Source of the DNA: Nemertoderma westbladi
Taxonomy: Eukaryota; Xenacoelomorpha; Nemertodermatida; Nemertodermatidae
Direction: 5' to 3'
Length of the DNA stretch: 36,751 bases
Assembly: GCA_032718475.1 (NCBI GenBank)
Contig: JAUCBJ010001658.1
Span: forward strand, 1-36,751
Of the stretch, positions 1 through 10,799 are shown piece after piece (position 1 is the first letter of the stretch; each line of letters begins with the position of its first letter). Position numbers and translations under genes: made by a program. A model generated the notes under the pieces. It did no database searches and had not been told where the DNA came from. It saw only the letters and a list, made by a program, of their open reading frames with translations.

Positions 1-40
1 ACTAGAAAGCCTGTGGCCCTTCGGGCCACAGCTTTCTAGT
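1..40. repeat. 40-nt terminal hairpin, copy 1
   Basis: The 40 nt form a near-perfect stem-loop. ACTAGAAAGC pairs with GCTTTCTAGT, one C bulges, TGTGGCCC pairs with GGGCCACA, and the loop is TTC (or a UUCG tetraloop). The same hairpin recurs at 2859 and 4937, at the borders of the head-to-tail elements that follow. It is therefore a boundary structure of that element family, probably the 3' end of a preceding copy cut off by the window edge. Confidence 0.85.
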
Positions 41-229
41 GCACCTGCAGATGATATATGACTATGTGTGGGAGATTTGAGAACTGCATATGGAACAGAC
101 ACCATCATTAAATAAAACACCACCCCCATAAGAGATAACTGTCAAATTTCAACTTTAGGCAGATTGTAAATAACAAAATTTCCAGAAAATGATCACTTTC
201 AGATCGACTCCGTAAAGGTACAGCCTATG

Positions 230-2045
230 CTGTAGTAGATGCCTACCAAGTTTCAGTCTAAACCGTTAGTAAATAACAGTAGACTGGGGAAGTGTATAGG
301 ACTCTGCAACTCCCTAAAGATACAGCCTATGATGTAGTAGATACCTGCCAAGTTTTAGCTCAAAAAGATTAAAAAGAACCAAATGGGATGAGGTTTTCAC
401 TATCAGACAATTCGCCCTCTAGCGGCTGACTGTGGAACTGTAGACGTCTCTACTACTCCGCAAAGATATAGCCTATGCTAGAGTAGATGCCTACCAAGTT
501 TCAGTCTAAAAGGATTGTAAATAACAAAGTTGGAGGAGATGTTAACTTTCATACATTTCGCCCTCTAGCGGCAGACGCAGGTAATGTAGACAACTCTGCG
601 CGACTCAGTAAAGATATAGCCTATGCTGTAGTAGATGCCTACCAAGTTCAGTCTAAATGGATTATAAATAACAAAGCTAGAGATGTTAACTTTCAGACAT
701 TTCGCCCTCTAGCGGTAGACTGGGGAATTGTAGACGACTCTGCGACTCAGTAAAGATACAGCCTATGCTGTAGTAGATGCCTACCAAGTTTCAGTCTAAA
801 CGGATTGTAAATAACAAAGTTGGAGAAGATGTTAACTCTCAGACATTTAGCCCTCTAACGGTAGACTGGGGAACTGTAGACAAATCAGTGACTCCGGAAA
901 TATACAGCCTATGCTGCAGTATATAGCTACCAAGTTTCAGCTCAAAAGCATTAAAAATAACAAAGTTGGAGAAGATGTTAACTTTCAGACATTTCGCCCT
1001 CTAGCGGTAGACTGGGGAATTGTAGACGACTCTACAACTCCGCAAAGATATAGCCTATGCTATAGTAGATGCCTACCAAGTTTCAGTCTAAAAGGATTGT
1101 AAATAACAAAGTTGGAGAAGATGTTAACTTTCATACATTTCGCCCTCTAGCGGCAGACACAGGTACTGTAGACAACACTGCGCGACTCAGTAAAGATATA
1201 GCCTATGCTGTAGTAGATGCCTACCAAGTTCAGTCTAAACGGATTATAAATAACAAAGTTGGAGAAGATGTTAACTTTCAGACATTTCGCCCTCTAGCGG
1301 TAGACTGGGGAATTGTAGACGACTCAGTGACTCCGGAAATATACAGCCTATGCTGCAGTATATAGCTACCAAGTTTCAGCTCAAAAGCATTAAAAATAAC
1401 AAAGTTGGAGAAGATGTTAACTTTCAGACATTTCGCCCTCTAGCGGTAGACCGGGGAATTGTAGACGACTCAGCTACTCAGTAAAGATACAGCCTATGCT
1501 GTAGTAGATGCCTACCAAGTTTCAGTCTAAACGGATTGTAAATAACAAAGTTGGAGAAGATGTTAACTCTCAGACATTTAGCCCTCTAACGGTAGACTGG
1601 GGAACTGTAGACAACTCAGTGACTCCGGAAATATACAGCCTAGGCTGCAGTATATAGCTACCAAGTTTCAGCTCAAAAGCATTAAAAATAACAAAGTTGT
1701 AGAAAATGTTAACTTTCAGACATTTCGCCCTCTAGCGGTAGACTGGGGAATTGTAGACGACTCTGCGACTTAGTAAAGATACAGCCTATGCTGTAGTAGA
1801 TGCCTACCAAGTTTCAGTCTAAACGGATTGTAAATAACAAAGTTGGAGAAGATGTTAACTCTCAGACATTTAGCCCTCTAACGGTAGACTGGGGAACTGT
1901 AGACAACTCAGTGACTCCGGAAATATACAGCCTATGCTGCAGTATAAAGCTACCAAGTTTCAGCTCAAAAGCATTAAAAACAACCCAATGAGATCAGGTT
2001 TTCACTATCGGACAATTCGCCCCCTAGCGGCAGACGGGGGAACTT
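230..2045 (+). repeat. 146-bp satellite array 1
   Basis: About twelve monomers of 143-148 bp can be lined up on the phrase TACCAAGTTTCAG and on the motif CGCCCTCTAGCGG, which recurs near 413, 558, 702, 994, 1141, 1288, 1434 and 1726. A-type monomers carry CTAGCGG and B-type carry CTAACGG, partly alternating, so a dimeric higher-order unit is visible. The reverse complement of the motif is CCGCTAGAGGGCG, which resembles a CTCF core site. The short frames with conserved peptides in this stretch are monomer translations and not genes. Confidence 0.85.
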
Positions 2046-2858
2046 CAGACGGCTCTGAGTATTACGTTGCAACGAGTTAGGGCGAAACATATCGAACGAG
2101 CTATAGTAAGCGAGATTTCATCGAGATTAGATGTATAATATTAGATAAAATAATAATACAGTAAGTATAGGCCTATAGAAATAATTATTTTACTTTTAAT
2201 ATTCATAATATAAAATAACAGTAAAACAAAAATGTTATAAACCTCTCCTTCCATGCAGCCAATGATTGAGAAAGCAGAACTACTCTGAGCAATTCCCAAC
2301 AGACAACCCAAACCCACCCCAATCAACACTCCAGCCTGCTTGCTCCTTATCTGTGCCCAGCCAGCTAGCTGCGAGTTCAATAATTAACTTAACGTTGCTA
2401 TGATACAGAAAACAATCCTTCCCTATTCAATAGCAATAGGCCAATTCGATCGTGCTTGGCGATTATGACATATTTATACACTATTTGATTTTTACTCAAT
2501 AAATAATCATACATATTTATATTAAACACTCGAATAAAATAAAAACTCTGTGAGAATGGGACACGGCGAATCTACCCATGTTAATTTTATACCAGGTGGG
2601 ATAAATGTTAGCCCTCGAAATCATTAATTACCGATAGAAGAACCGAAATAATTCGTTAAATTCGCCCGAAAATCACGAAAATCGCCCTCTAGCGGCAGAC
2701 GGGTGAACTTCAGACGAGTCTGAGTATTACGTTGCAACGAGTTAGAGCGAGACCTTTCTAACGAGCTATAGCAAGCGAGATTTCATCGAGATGGGTTCGA
2801 TTGTATAGCCGATGACAAACACACAGACAGACAGACAATCGAGATTTATATATATTAG
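2046..2858 (+). repeat. Unique tail of element copy 1
   Basis: This AT-rich non-coding tail is shared with 4120-4936. It contains a segment of about 60 bp (TTACGTTGCAACGAGTTAG...) twice, near 2060 and 2733, and one extra isolated CGCCCTCTAGCGG at about 2683. It ends in an (ACAG)n microsatellite and ATTTATATATATTAG. I see no gene in it. Confidence 0.6.
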
Positions 2859-2898
2859 ACTAGAAAGCCTGTGGCCCTTCGGGCCACAGCTTTCTAGT
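2859..2898. repeat. 40-nt terminal hairpin, copy 2
   Basis: The sequence is identical to positions 1-40 and sits exactly at the junction between the tail of copy 1 and the leader of copy 2. Confidence 0.9.
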
Positions 2899-3009
2899 GC
2901 ATGTGCAGATGATATATGAATATGTGTGGGAGATTGGAGAACTGCATACGGAACAGACACCATCATTAAATAAAACACCACCCCCATAAGAGATAACTGT
3001 CAAGTTTCA

Positions 3010-4110
3010 ACTTTAGGCAGATTGTAAATAACAAAATTTCCAGAAAATGATCACTTTCAGCTCCACCCTCTATACCTGCGGACTGGTGAAATGCAGACGA
3101 TGCTGCAGTTTGGTAAAGATGGGGTTTATGGTGAAGTAAAATGCCTGCCTTTCAAGTTTCAGCTTAAACAGATTGTAAATAACAAAATTGGTGTAGATGT
3201 TCACATTCAGACATTTCACCCTCTAGCGGTAGACTAAAGAACTGTAGACGAATCTGGGACTCCGTAAAGATACAGAATATGCTGTAGTAGATTCCTGCCA
3301 AGTTCCAGCTCAATAGGATTAAAGAGAACCAATTGGGATGAGGTGTTCACTATCAGACAATTCGTCCTCTAGCGGCAGATAGGGGAACTGTATACAACTC
3401 TGCGACTCCGTAAAGGTAGAGCCTATGCTGTAGTAGATGCCTACCAAGTTTCAGTCTAAACCGTTGGTAAATAACAAAGTTGGAGAAGATGGTAACTTTC
3501 AGACATTTCACCCTCTAGCGGTAGACTGGGGAAGTGTATAGGACTCTGCAACTCCGTAAAGATAGAGCCTAGGATGTAGTAGATACCTGCCAAGTTTCAG
3601 CTCAAAAGGATTAAAAAGAACCAAATGGGATGAGGTTTTCACTATCAGACAATTCGCCCTCTTGCGGCTGACTGTGGAACTGTAGACGACTCTACTACTC
3701 CGCAAAGATATAGCCTATGCTATAGTAGATGCCTACCAAGTTTCAGTCTAAAAGGTTTGTAAATAACAAAGTTGGAGAAGATGTTAACTTGCAGACATTT
3801 CGCCCTCTAGCGGTAGACTGGGAAATTGTAAACGACTCTGCGACTCAGTAAAGATTCAGCCTATGCTGTAGTAGATGCCTACCAAGTTTCAGTCAAAACG
3901 GATTGTAAATAATAAAGTTGGAGAAGATGTTAACTCTCAGACATTTAGCCCTCTAACGGTAGACTGGGGAACTGTAGACAACCCAGTGACTCCGGAAATA
4001 TACAGCCTATGCTGCAGTAAATAGCTACCACGTTTCAGCTCAAAAGCATTAAAAACAACCCTATAAGATCAGGTTTTCACTATCGGATAATTCGCCCTCT
4101 AGCGGCAGAC
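3010..4110 (+). repeat. 146-bp satellite array 2
   Basis: The monomer is the same as in array 1, with more divergent motif variants (CACCCTCTAGCGG, CGTCCTCTAGCGG, CGCCCTCTTGCGG) beside intact ones near 3799 and 4091. The first monomers are the most diverged and the last ones match array 1 closely, as expected when homogenisation is strongest inside an array. Confidence 0.8.
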
Positions 4111-4936
4111 GGTGGAATTTCAGACGGCTCTGAGTATTACGTTGCAACGAGTTAGGGCGAGACCTATCTAACGAGCTATAGTAAGCGAGATTTCAGCGAG
4201 ATTAGATGTATAATATTAGATAAAATAATAATACAGTAAGTATAGGCCTACAGAAATAATTATTTTACTTTTAATATTCATAACAGTAAAACAAAAATGT
4301 TATAAACCTCTCCTTCCATGCAGCCAATGATTGAAAAAGCAGAATTACTCTGAGCAATTCGCAACAGACAACCCAAACCCACCCCAATCAACACTCCAGC
4401 CTGCTTGCTCCTTATCTGTGCCCAGCCAGCTAGCTGCGAGTTCAATAATCACCCTAACGTTGCTATGATACAGAAAACAATCCTTCCCTATTCAATAACT
4501 ATAGGCCAATTCGATCCTGCTTGGCGAATATGACATATTTATACACTATTTGATTTTTAATCAATAAATAATCATACATATTTATATTAAACACTCGAAT
4601 AAAATAAAAACTTTGTGAGAATGGGACACGGCGAATCTACCCATGTTAATTTTATACCAGGTGGGATAAATTTTACCCCTCTAAACAATTAATTACCGAT
4701 AGAAGAACCGAAATAATTCGATAAATTTCGCCCGAAAATCACGAAAATCGCCCTCTAGCGGCAGACGGGCGAACTTCAGACGGCTCTGAGTATTACGTTG
4801 CAACGAGTTAGGGCGAGACCTTTCTAACGAGATATAGCAAGCGAGATTTCATCGAGATGGGTTCGATTGTATAGCCGATGACAAACACACAGACAGACAG
4901 ACTGACTGACAGACAATCGATATTTATATATATTAG

Positions 4937-4976
4937 ACTAGAAAGCCAGTGGCCCTTCGGGCCACGGCTTTCTAGT
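4937..4976. repeat. 40-nt terminal hairpin, copy 3 with altered stem
   Basis: The hairpin is the same except that GCCTGTGG/CCACAGC has become GCCAGTGG/CCACGGC. The bulge shifts by one position but the stem is kept, so the two substitutions together preserve pairing. The sequence after it is unrelated to the leader of copies 1 and 2, which places this hairpin at the 3' end of copy 2. Confidence 0.85.
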
Positions 4977-5079
4977 TCACAAGCCTATTCACCATTCCAA
5001 ACATTAATTAATTAATTAACTTAACAAAACTTCATATGATTGAGAGTGTTCTCTCAAACAAAAGGACTGATGCTGTTTT

Positions 5080-6800
5080 ACTTTTCAGATATCTACACTG
5101 GTCAACGTCCTTCGCATAGATGCAGCCTTATGATGTAGTACAGTAGACCTCTGACAATTATCAGCGTAAAAGCATTTTTAATAAATAAATGTGAGAATGT
5201 TTTTACTTTTCAGATTCAGATTTTTCGCACCCTAGCAGTAGACTGGAAATCCTCAGACTGGTTAGCGTCCTCCCCATACAAACAGCCTATGGTCAAGCAT
5301 GCCTTTCCCAAGTATAAGCAAAAAAGCATTAGAAACAACGAAATGGGAGAAGGATTTCACTTGAGACATTTCACCCTCTAGCGGCAGACTGAGAAATTGC
5401 AGATTGGTCAGAGTTTTCCACAAACACGCAGTCTATGGTGTAGTAGACCTCTGACAAGTATCAGCCTAAAAGCATTAGAAACAACGAAACGGGATAAGGT
5501 TTTCACTTTCAGACATTTCGCCCCCTAGCGGCCGAATGGAGAACTGCAGTTTGTTAGGCGTCTTACCTAGACACACACCCTATGGTGTACTACACATCTG
5601 GCAAGTGTCAGCCTGAAATCATATTAATAACGAAATTGGATAAGGTTTTCACTTTCAGACATTTGGCCCCCAAGCGGTAGACTGGATAAATGCAGACTGG
5701 TTCTAGCTCCTCCCCAAACACACAGTCTATGGTGTAGTAGACCTCTGCCAAGTATCAGCAAAAAAGCATTATAAACAATGAAATGCATAAAGGTTTTCAC
5801 TTTCAGACATTGCGCCCCCTAGCGGCAGACAGAGCTATTGCAGATTGGTCTTAGTTCTCCACAAACACGCAGTCTTTGATGTAGTAGACCTCTGACAAGT
5901 ATCAGCCTAAAAACATTATAAACATCAAAATGGGATAAGGTTTTCACGTTCAGACATTTCGCCCCCTAGCGGCCGAATAGAGAACTGCAGGTTGTTCGGC
6001 GTCCTCTCCAGACACACACCCTATGGTGTAATACACATCTGCCAAGTGTCAGCCTAAAAGCATTATTAATAACGAAATGGGATAAGGTTTTCACTTTCAG
6101 ACATTTCGCCCCCCTAGCGGCCGAATGGAGAACTGCAGTTTGTTCGGCGTCTTACCTAGACACACACCCTATGGTGTACTACACATCTGGCAAGTGTCAG
6201 CCTAAAAGCATTATTAATAACGAAATGAGATAAGGTTTTCACTTTCAGACATTTGGCCCCCTAGCGGTAGACTGGAGAAATGCAGACTGGTTCTAGCTCC
6301 TCCCCAAACACGCAGTCTTGGTGTAGTAGACCTCTGCCAAGAATCAGCAAAAACGCAGTAAAAACAACGAAATGGGTGAAGGTTTTCACTTTCAGACATT
6401 GCGCCCCCTACCGGCAGACAGAGGAATTTCAGATTATTCAGAGTTCTCTACAAACACGCAGTCTATGGTGTAGTCGACTTCTGCCAAGTATCAGCAAAAA
6501 AGCATTATAAACAACGAAATGGGATAAGGTTTTCACTTTCAGATATTTCTCCCCCTAGCGGCAGACTGGGGAATTGCAGATTAGTCGGCATCCTCCGAAA
6601 ACACACAGCCTATGGTATAGTAGACCTCTGCCACGTATCAGCTAAAAGGCATTAATAATAACGAAATGGGAGAAGGTTTTCAGTTTCTGATATTTCGCCC
6701 CCTAGCGGCAGACTGGAGAACTGCAGATTGATCAGTGTCTTCCCAAACACACAGTCTATGGTCAGGAACGTATCTGCAAAGTATCATTTAGAACAGATTG
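5080..6800 (+). repeat. 147-bp satellite array 3
   Basis: About eleven monomers are phased on GC(C)CCCTAGCGG near 5371, 5518, 5664, 5811, 5958, 6105, 6252, 6399, 6546 and 6692, which gives a regular period of 146-147 bp. Each monomer also carries AAATGGGATAAGGTTTTCAC and a GGTGTAGTAGACCTCTG phrase. The shared period and motif show common origin with arrays 1 and 2. Confidence 0.85.
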
Positions 6801-7211
6801 AGTCTGTTGGTGCAACCGCTGTTATAGAGTTTCCTGCTGGTTGACAAATTTGGCTGAAAATGGTTATGGAATAATAGCCCAATTTGACCACAAATACGCA
6901 TTCACACATAAATAATGCATAAAATTCGCCTCGATATAACGACGTTTCGCGTCCATGTGCTCGGGGCAGTCTGCATCACGTAGATGCGCATCAAAAAGTA
7001 GCATAATAGTCGGGACCCAACATGTAGAGTGACAGAATGAACTGCTAGGCCTACCGCGCTACCGGTACCAAATTCACGAAATCTGCATTCACGCAAACAA
7101 ACGCGCAAAATAAGACTCGAGATAGCGACAGTGCACGTGCTCGTGACGAGAGCTTTCGTTCGATGTATCGCGAGCTCCGATTGGTGCTTGTGTGTAGAAA
7201 CGTATAGCTTG

Positions 7212-7242
<31 letters not shown>
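7212..7242 (+). repeat. (ACAG)n microsatellite
   Basis: This run of ACAG tetranucleotides is followed by ATTTATATATATAGAT. It marks the 3' end of the third element, as the shorter ACAG runs do at 2822 and 4886. Confidence 0.9.
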
Positions 7243-7243
<1 letters not shown>

Positions 7244-7329
7244 CATGATATTTATATATATAGATAGGATCAGAGGATATATTTCGGGCAGAATTAAAAT
7301 CAGATTATGCAATATACATCTGTTGTTTT

Positions 7330-8168
7330 GGATGAGTCAGGATGACGTTAATGATTTAGCTACCAGTACTGATTTAAATAGTGAAAAAATTAATTTAGCG
7401 GCTGACAAGTTAACCACACTCATTTACAACTGTGCACAGAAAGTAACACCGGCACCAAAACACATTTCTAAGGATAATATACTGTACATAATGGTGCTAG
7501 GTGGTTTAATTATGATTGTGTTGTTTCTGAAAGTAAATTTAGCAATGCGCTTAGTGATTGGCGCCGAACCCGTTCCGATCTAGCACTACTTAATGTGCAG
7601 AATGCAAGGAAAATTTATAAAAAAAACTCTCAGACAGGCACGTGTGGTGTACGGAAAAGTAGAGTCGACTAAATTAATGAGGCTGGGTCTAAAATATGTT
7701 AAAATGTTTTGGAATAAACTTAAAAATTATTTTAATACCTCCAAGGGCAAGGCTATGTCAAGTACCGAGGAGTTAGAATGGAATTTTAAGGACTTGCCTT
7801 GTGGAAACTCGGATTTTGAAGATGGAGACTAGCCAATCACAAAGTTTTAATGTATCTGATAGTTTTGAGACATATATTAGTCAACGATTTGACGAGTCTG
7901 AAGTGGCTGCCGAGATTAAGAAATTAAAGTTGGGGAAACACCCGTTGAGGACATGATTTTGAGTGAATTTCTGGTTGCTGGTGTAAATAAACTAACATCT
8001 TCAAATACAGTACGGCTGTTTTTAATGCAGGTTTGTTAACAGGTAATTTCCCAATGAGATGTACCACTGGTCTTATTAAACCATTGTATAAGAACAAAGG
8101 CAGTCGCTTCGACCCGACAAACTTTCGTGGTATTACTTTGCTTAGTATTATTCATTTTAAACAATAGG
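7330..8168 (+). pseudogene. LINE ORF2 linker and start of RT
   Basis: Frames at 7330-7583 and 7593-7832 carry a lysine- and tyrosine-rich linker (KIYKKTLRQARVVYG, LKMFWNKLKNYFN-like) of the kind found between endonuclease and RT in LINEs. After several frameshifts, 8100-8150 reads SRFDPTNFRGITLLS, the first RT motif (NxRGI.LL). The frame is then broken at AACAATAGG by the TTAA element. Codons read normally on the far side once that element is left out. No AP endonuclease is present in the window, so the copy is 5'-truncated. The first 250 bp partly overlap the end of the preceding repeat element, so the exact 5' edge is uncertain. Confidence 0.7.
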
Positions 8169-9770
8169 TTAACCCTATTACCCCTGGGGGGGGGGGGGGG
8201 GGGGGGCGAATCGACCCATTCCTAGTTTTTAGTTGCTGTAACTATGCAACCACATTACGTACCGGCCCAATTTTTTGTGAGAATTAGCCAAATTTAATGC
8301 CGCATCTTTTGCAAAAAACGCCGTTGCAATTGGATTTCTACTTTTCGATGTGGGTGCCACCTCAAAATTTGGTCTCCAGCACCAAATTTTTTGAAATTTT
8401 CGAATTTTACAAAGTCATTAGTGATTTAGTAATTATTTATGTTTGGGCTATTTTTATTTATTTTTATTGGTTTGGATCACTCTAATGCTCTATACAAGTA
8501 TATAAGTGTAGTGGTACGTCATTTTTGGAGCACCAAATTCAGGGCGTGGCACTTTAAAATTTCAAAATTACTTTATTCGGAAAATTTACTAAAGTTCTGA
8601 TTTCGAAGCATTTTTATTGGTTTTCTGGAGCGCTGAATCGATTAAAAGTAGTATAGAAGACTGAAGACTTAGTGGTTCGCCATTTTTGGTGCACCAAAAT
8701 TAGGGCGTGGCACTTCAAATTTTGAAAAATACGAGATTCGGAAAATACACTAAAGTTTTGATTTGCAAAGCATTTTTATAGGTTTTCTGGAGCGCTGAAT
8801 CGATTGAAAGTAATATAGAAGCCTGAAGACTTAGTGGTTCGCCATTTTTGGTGCACCAAAATTAGGGCGTGGCACATCAAATTTTGAAAAATACGAGATT
8901 CGGAAAATACGCTAAAGTTTTGATTTGCAAAGCATTTTTATAGGTTTTCTGGAGCGCTGAATCGATTGAAAGTAATATAGAAGCCTGAAGACTTGGTGGT
9001 TCGCCATTTTTGGTGCACCAAAATTAGGGCGTGGCACTTCAAATTTTGAAAAATACGAGATTCGGAAAGTTCACAAAAGTTTTGATTTCAAATTAATTTT
9101 ATAGGTTTTCTGGAGCGCTGAATCGATTGAAAGTAATATAGAAGCCTCAAATCCTTTGTGTACGTAATTTTCGGTGCACCAAAATTAGGGCGTGGCACTT
9201 AAATTTTCAAAATTACTTTATTCGGAAAAAACACTAAAGTTTTGATTTCAAAAAATGGCTAACTTCTAAGTCTTCAGGCTTCTATATTACTTTCAATCGA
9301 TTCAGCGGCCCAGAAAACCCATAAAGATGCGTTGAAATAAAAAAATTAGGGGCATTTTCTGAATATCTAATTTTTCAAAATTTGAAGTGCCACGCCCACT
9401 TCTTAGGTGCACGAAAAATAGCATCCACTTCAATTTTTGGAAGTGGAATATAATCACATTCGATTCAGCGTCTTGAAAAACCTACTAAATCTAGCCAACA
9501 CTGCCACACTATTAGTTTTTAGAAAACGAAAAATTTTGCAATTTTGTCCTGGGACTACTTTTATTTTTCATCAAAATTATGAGTTCCTGCCATTTTAACT
9601 TTTTAAGGTTTGGTAGTGTTCATCTATAGTTGTTTCACCAACAGCCCAAATTTTGTAGGATTTCATTGGACGACTACAAAAATATAGTGGGTGGGCCGAA
9701 TCGCCCCCCCCCCCCCCCCCCCCCCCCAGTGGTGCTAATGGTCAAAACACCCCAGTGGTAATAGGGTTAA
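8169..9770. mobile_element. TTAA-flanked 1.6-kb element with 162-bp internal repeats (element 1)
   Basis: The element is flanked by TTAA at 8169-8172 and 9767-9770. Its ends are inverted repeats, TTAACCCTATTACC[C/A]CTGG, of 19 bp with one mismatch. Next come a G run (8186-8206) at the left and a C run (9704-9727) at the right, each next to CGA(A/T)TCG(A/G)CCCA in inverted order. The interior has no gene. It is an array of about 162-bp monomers (8340-9250) that flips orientation near 9255. TTAA duplication and CCCT-type ends are hallmarks of piggyBac-type transposition, so I call it a non-autonomous TTAA element. Removing it with one TTAA restores the RT frame of the host LINE. Confidence 0.85.
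8340..9700. repeat. 162-bp monomer array with orientation switch
   Basis: GGTGCACC followed by AAAATTAGGGCGTGGCAC recurs at 8688, 8850, 9012 and 9173, with a variant at 8527, giving a period of 161-162 bp. From about 9255 the same monomer text is in reverse complement: CTTCAGGCTTCTATATTAC mirrors GTAATATAGAAGCCTGAAG, and GTGCCACGCCC mirrors GGGCGTGGCAC. The interior can therefore fold back on itself. Confidence 0.85.
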
Positions 9771-10790
9771 TCTGGTGGGCGGGGTGTTTTGGTATTATAG
9801 TGGAGGCCCAAGCTGGCTTTCGTACTGGATTTTCCACTACGGATCATATTTTTACTTTAAATGGATTGATTGAACATTTCTTACATGGTGCATCAAAAAC
9901 ACGTAAACTTTGCTGTGCCTTCATAGATTTCAAGAAGCCGTTTGATTCGGTAGATAGATCGGCATAGTGGGTAAAATTGATTGCTCTTGGGTTTTCGGGT
10001 AAAGTACTTAATTTAATCAAAGGACTTTACAATGATGTAAAATCTCGGGTAGTTGTAGGTAATGAAGTATCTAAGGAATTTGATTGTTTTCTGGGGGTTC
10101 GACAAGGCGAATGCTTAAGTCCATTGTTGTTTGCATTGTTTACTAACGACTTGCTAATAAATGACTTGGAGGCTGAGCTATCCAGTGGTGGAATTGATGG
10201 AGTTTTCATTGCATCCTTGAAATTATTTCTTCTTTTATTTGCAGACGACATAATTTTAATAGCTGAAACTGAAAGTAGTTTACAAAGAGCTATAGATGTT
10301 CCGAGTTAGTACTGTAAGTTCTGGCGTTTGGAATTTAATCTGGCAAAGTCGGGGGTTGTTGGGTTTAGACGAGGTGGGCGGCTGGCAAGAAGTCATCACT
10401 GGTCACTGGATGGTAATCAGCTCCAAGTGGTTAATCAATATACTTACAGTATTTAGGAATCCTGTTTTAAAGTAGCGGTAAATTCTCTTTGGGCCAGTCA
10501 CAACTAGCGGAGAAGGCTAGTAAAGCTTATTTTTTCTCTTCGGAGGTATTTTATCCAGTTCCCTTGCATTTATTTTTCAGTTGCTCTGAAATTATTCAAT
10601 AGCTTAATGAAACCGATCCTTATGTATGGTGCTGCGGTGTGGGGAATTCATCACGTCGACGATATTGAGCGATTGCATCGAAAATTTATTCGTAACTATT
10701 TGGGTGTCAAAGAATCGACCCCGAATTTCACCATTTATGGTGAAGGAACTGTAGAAGTCTGTCTGTGTGTAGAATTTCAAAATGTTTGAT
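9771..10790 (+). pseudogene. LINE reverse transcriptase core and C-terminus
   Basis: The reading continues the RT broken at 8168. EAQAGFRTGFSTTDHIF is RT motif 2. FIDFKKPFDSV carries the first catalytic Asp, with Pro where Ala is usual. GVRQGECLSPLLFALFTNDL follows, then FADDIILIAE with the catalytic Asp pair (near 10230-10260). TAG stops occur after DRSA (9966) and after DVPS (10309). At 10607-10789 a separate open piece (PILMYGAAVWG, FIRNYLGVKESTPN) matches the C-terminal domain of such ORF2 proteins. The protein cannot be made from this copy. Confidence 0.8.
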
Positions 10791-10799
10791 AGACTACAT

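Larger units (their letters stand above)
1..2858 (+). mobile_element. Pearl/Helentron-associated-like element, copy 1
   Basis: The unit is built of a boundary hairpin, a leader of about 190 bp, an array of 146-bp monomers (about 230-2045), a unique AT-rich tail of about 810 bp, a short (ACAG)n stretch (2822-2836) and an end reading ATTTATATATATTAG just before the next hairpin. Leader and tail recur almost base for base in copy 2. A core of tandem repeats followed by a tetranucleotide microsatellite and a hairpin end is the known plan of pearl elements in bivalves and other Helentron-associated non-autonomous elements. I assign it there by architecture, not by a search. No protein is encoded; the short open frames inside the array are by-products of the monomer. 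Confidence 0.55.
2859..4936 (+). mobile_element. Pearl/Helentron-associated-like element, copy 2
   Basis: This copy is head-to-tail with copy 1. The hairpin and leader match positions 1-200 with few differences. The array (about 3010-4110) has about seven monomers where copy 1 has about twelve, and this accounts for most of the length difference. The tail (4120-4936) matches 2046-2858 apart from small indels, and the ACAG/ACTG microsatellite at 4886-4913 is longer. Direct head-to-tail joining without a spacer fits a rolling-circle product or unequal exchange between copies. Confidence 0.55.
4977..7265 (+). mobile_element. Related element, divergent third copy
   Basis: This third unit has an AT-rich start, an array of 146-147 bp monomers (about 5080-6800), a unique tail (6800-7205), a long (ACAG)n tract (7212-7242) and an end reading ATTTATATATATAGAT. 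The order of parts equals copies 1 and 2, but the monomers form a separate subfamily with CGCCCCCTAGCGG in place of CGCCCTCTAGCGG. No boundary hairpin follows it. The open frames across the tail on both strands show no recognisable protein. Confidence 0.5.

Noticed and set aside
1-40. Rho-independent terminator
   Set aside because: There is no T tract, the context is eukaryotic, and the hairpin recurs exactly at element borders.
487-1991. Several short plus-strand open frames with similar peptides
   Set aside because: They are translations of the 146-bp satellite monomer. The similarity is at DNA level and the frames end at arbitrary monomer variants.
230-6800. Possible CRISPR array
   Set aside because: The repeats are 146 bp, directly adjacent, without unique spacers, and the context is animal transposons.
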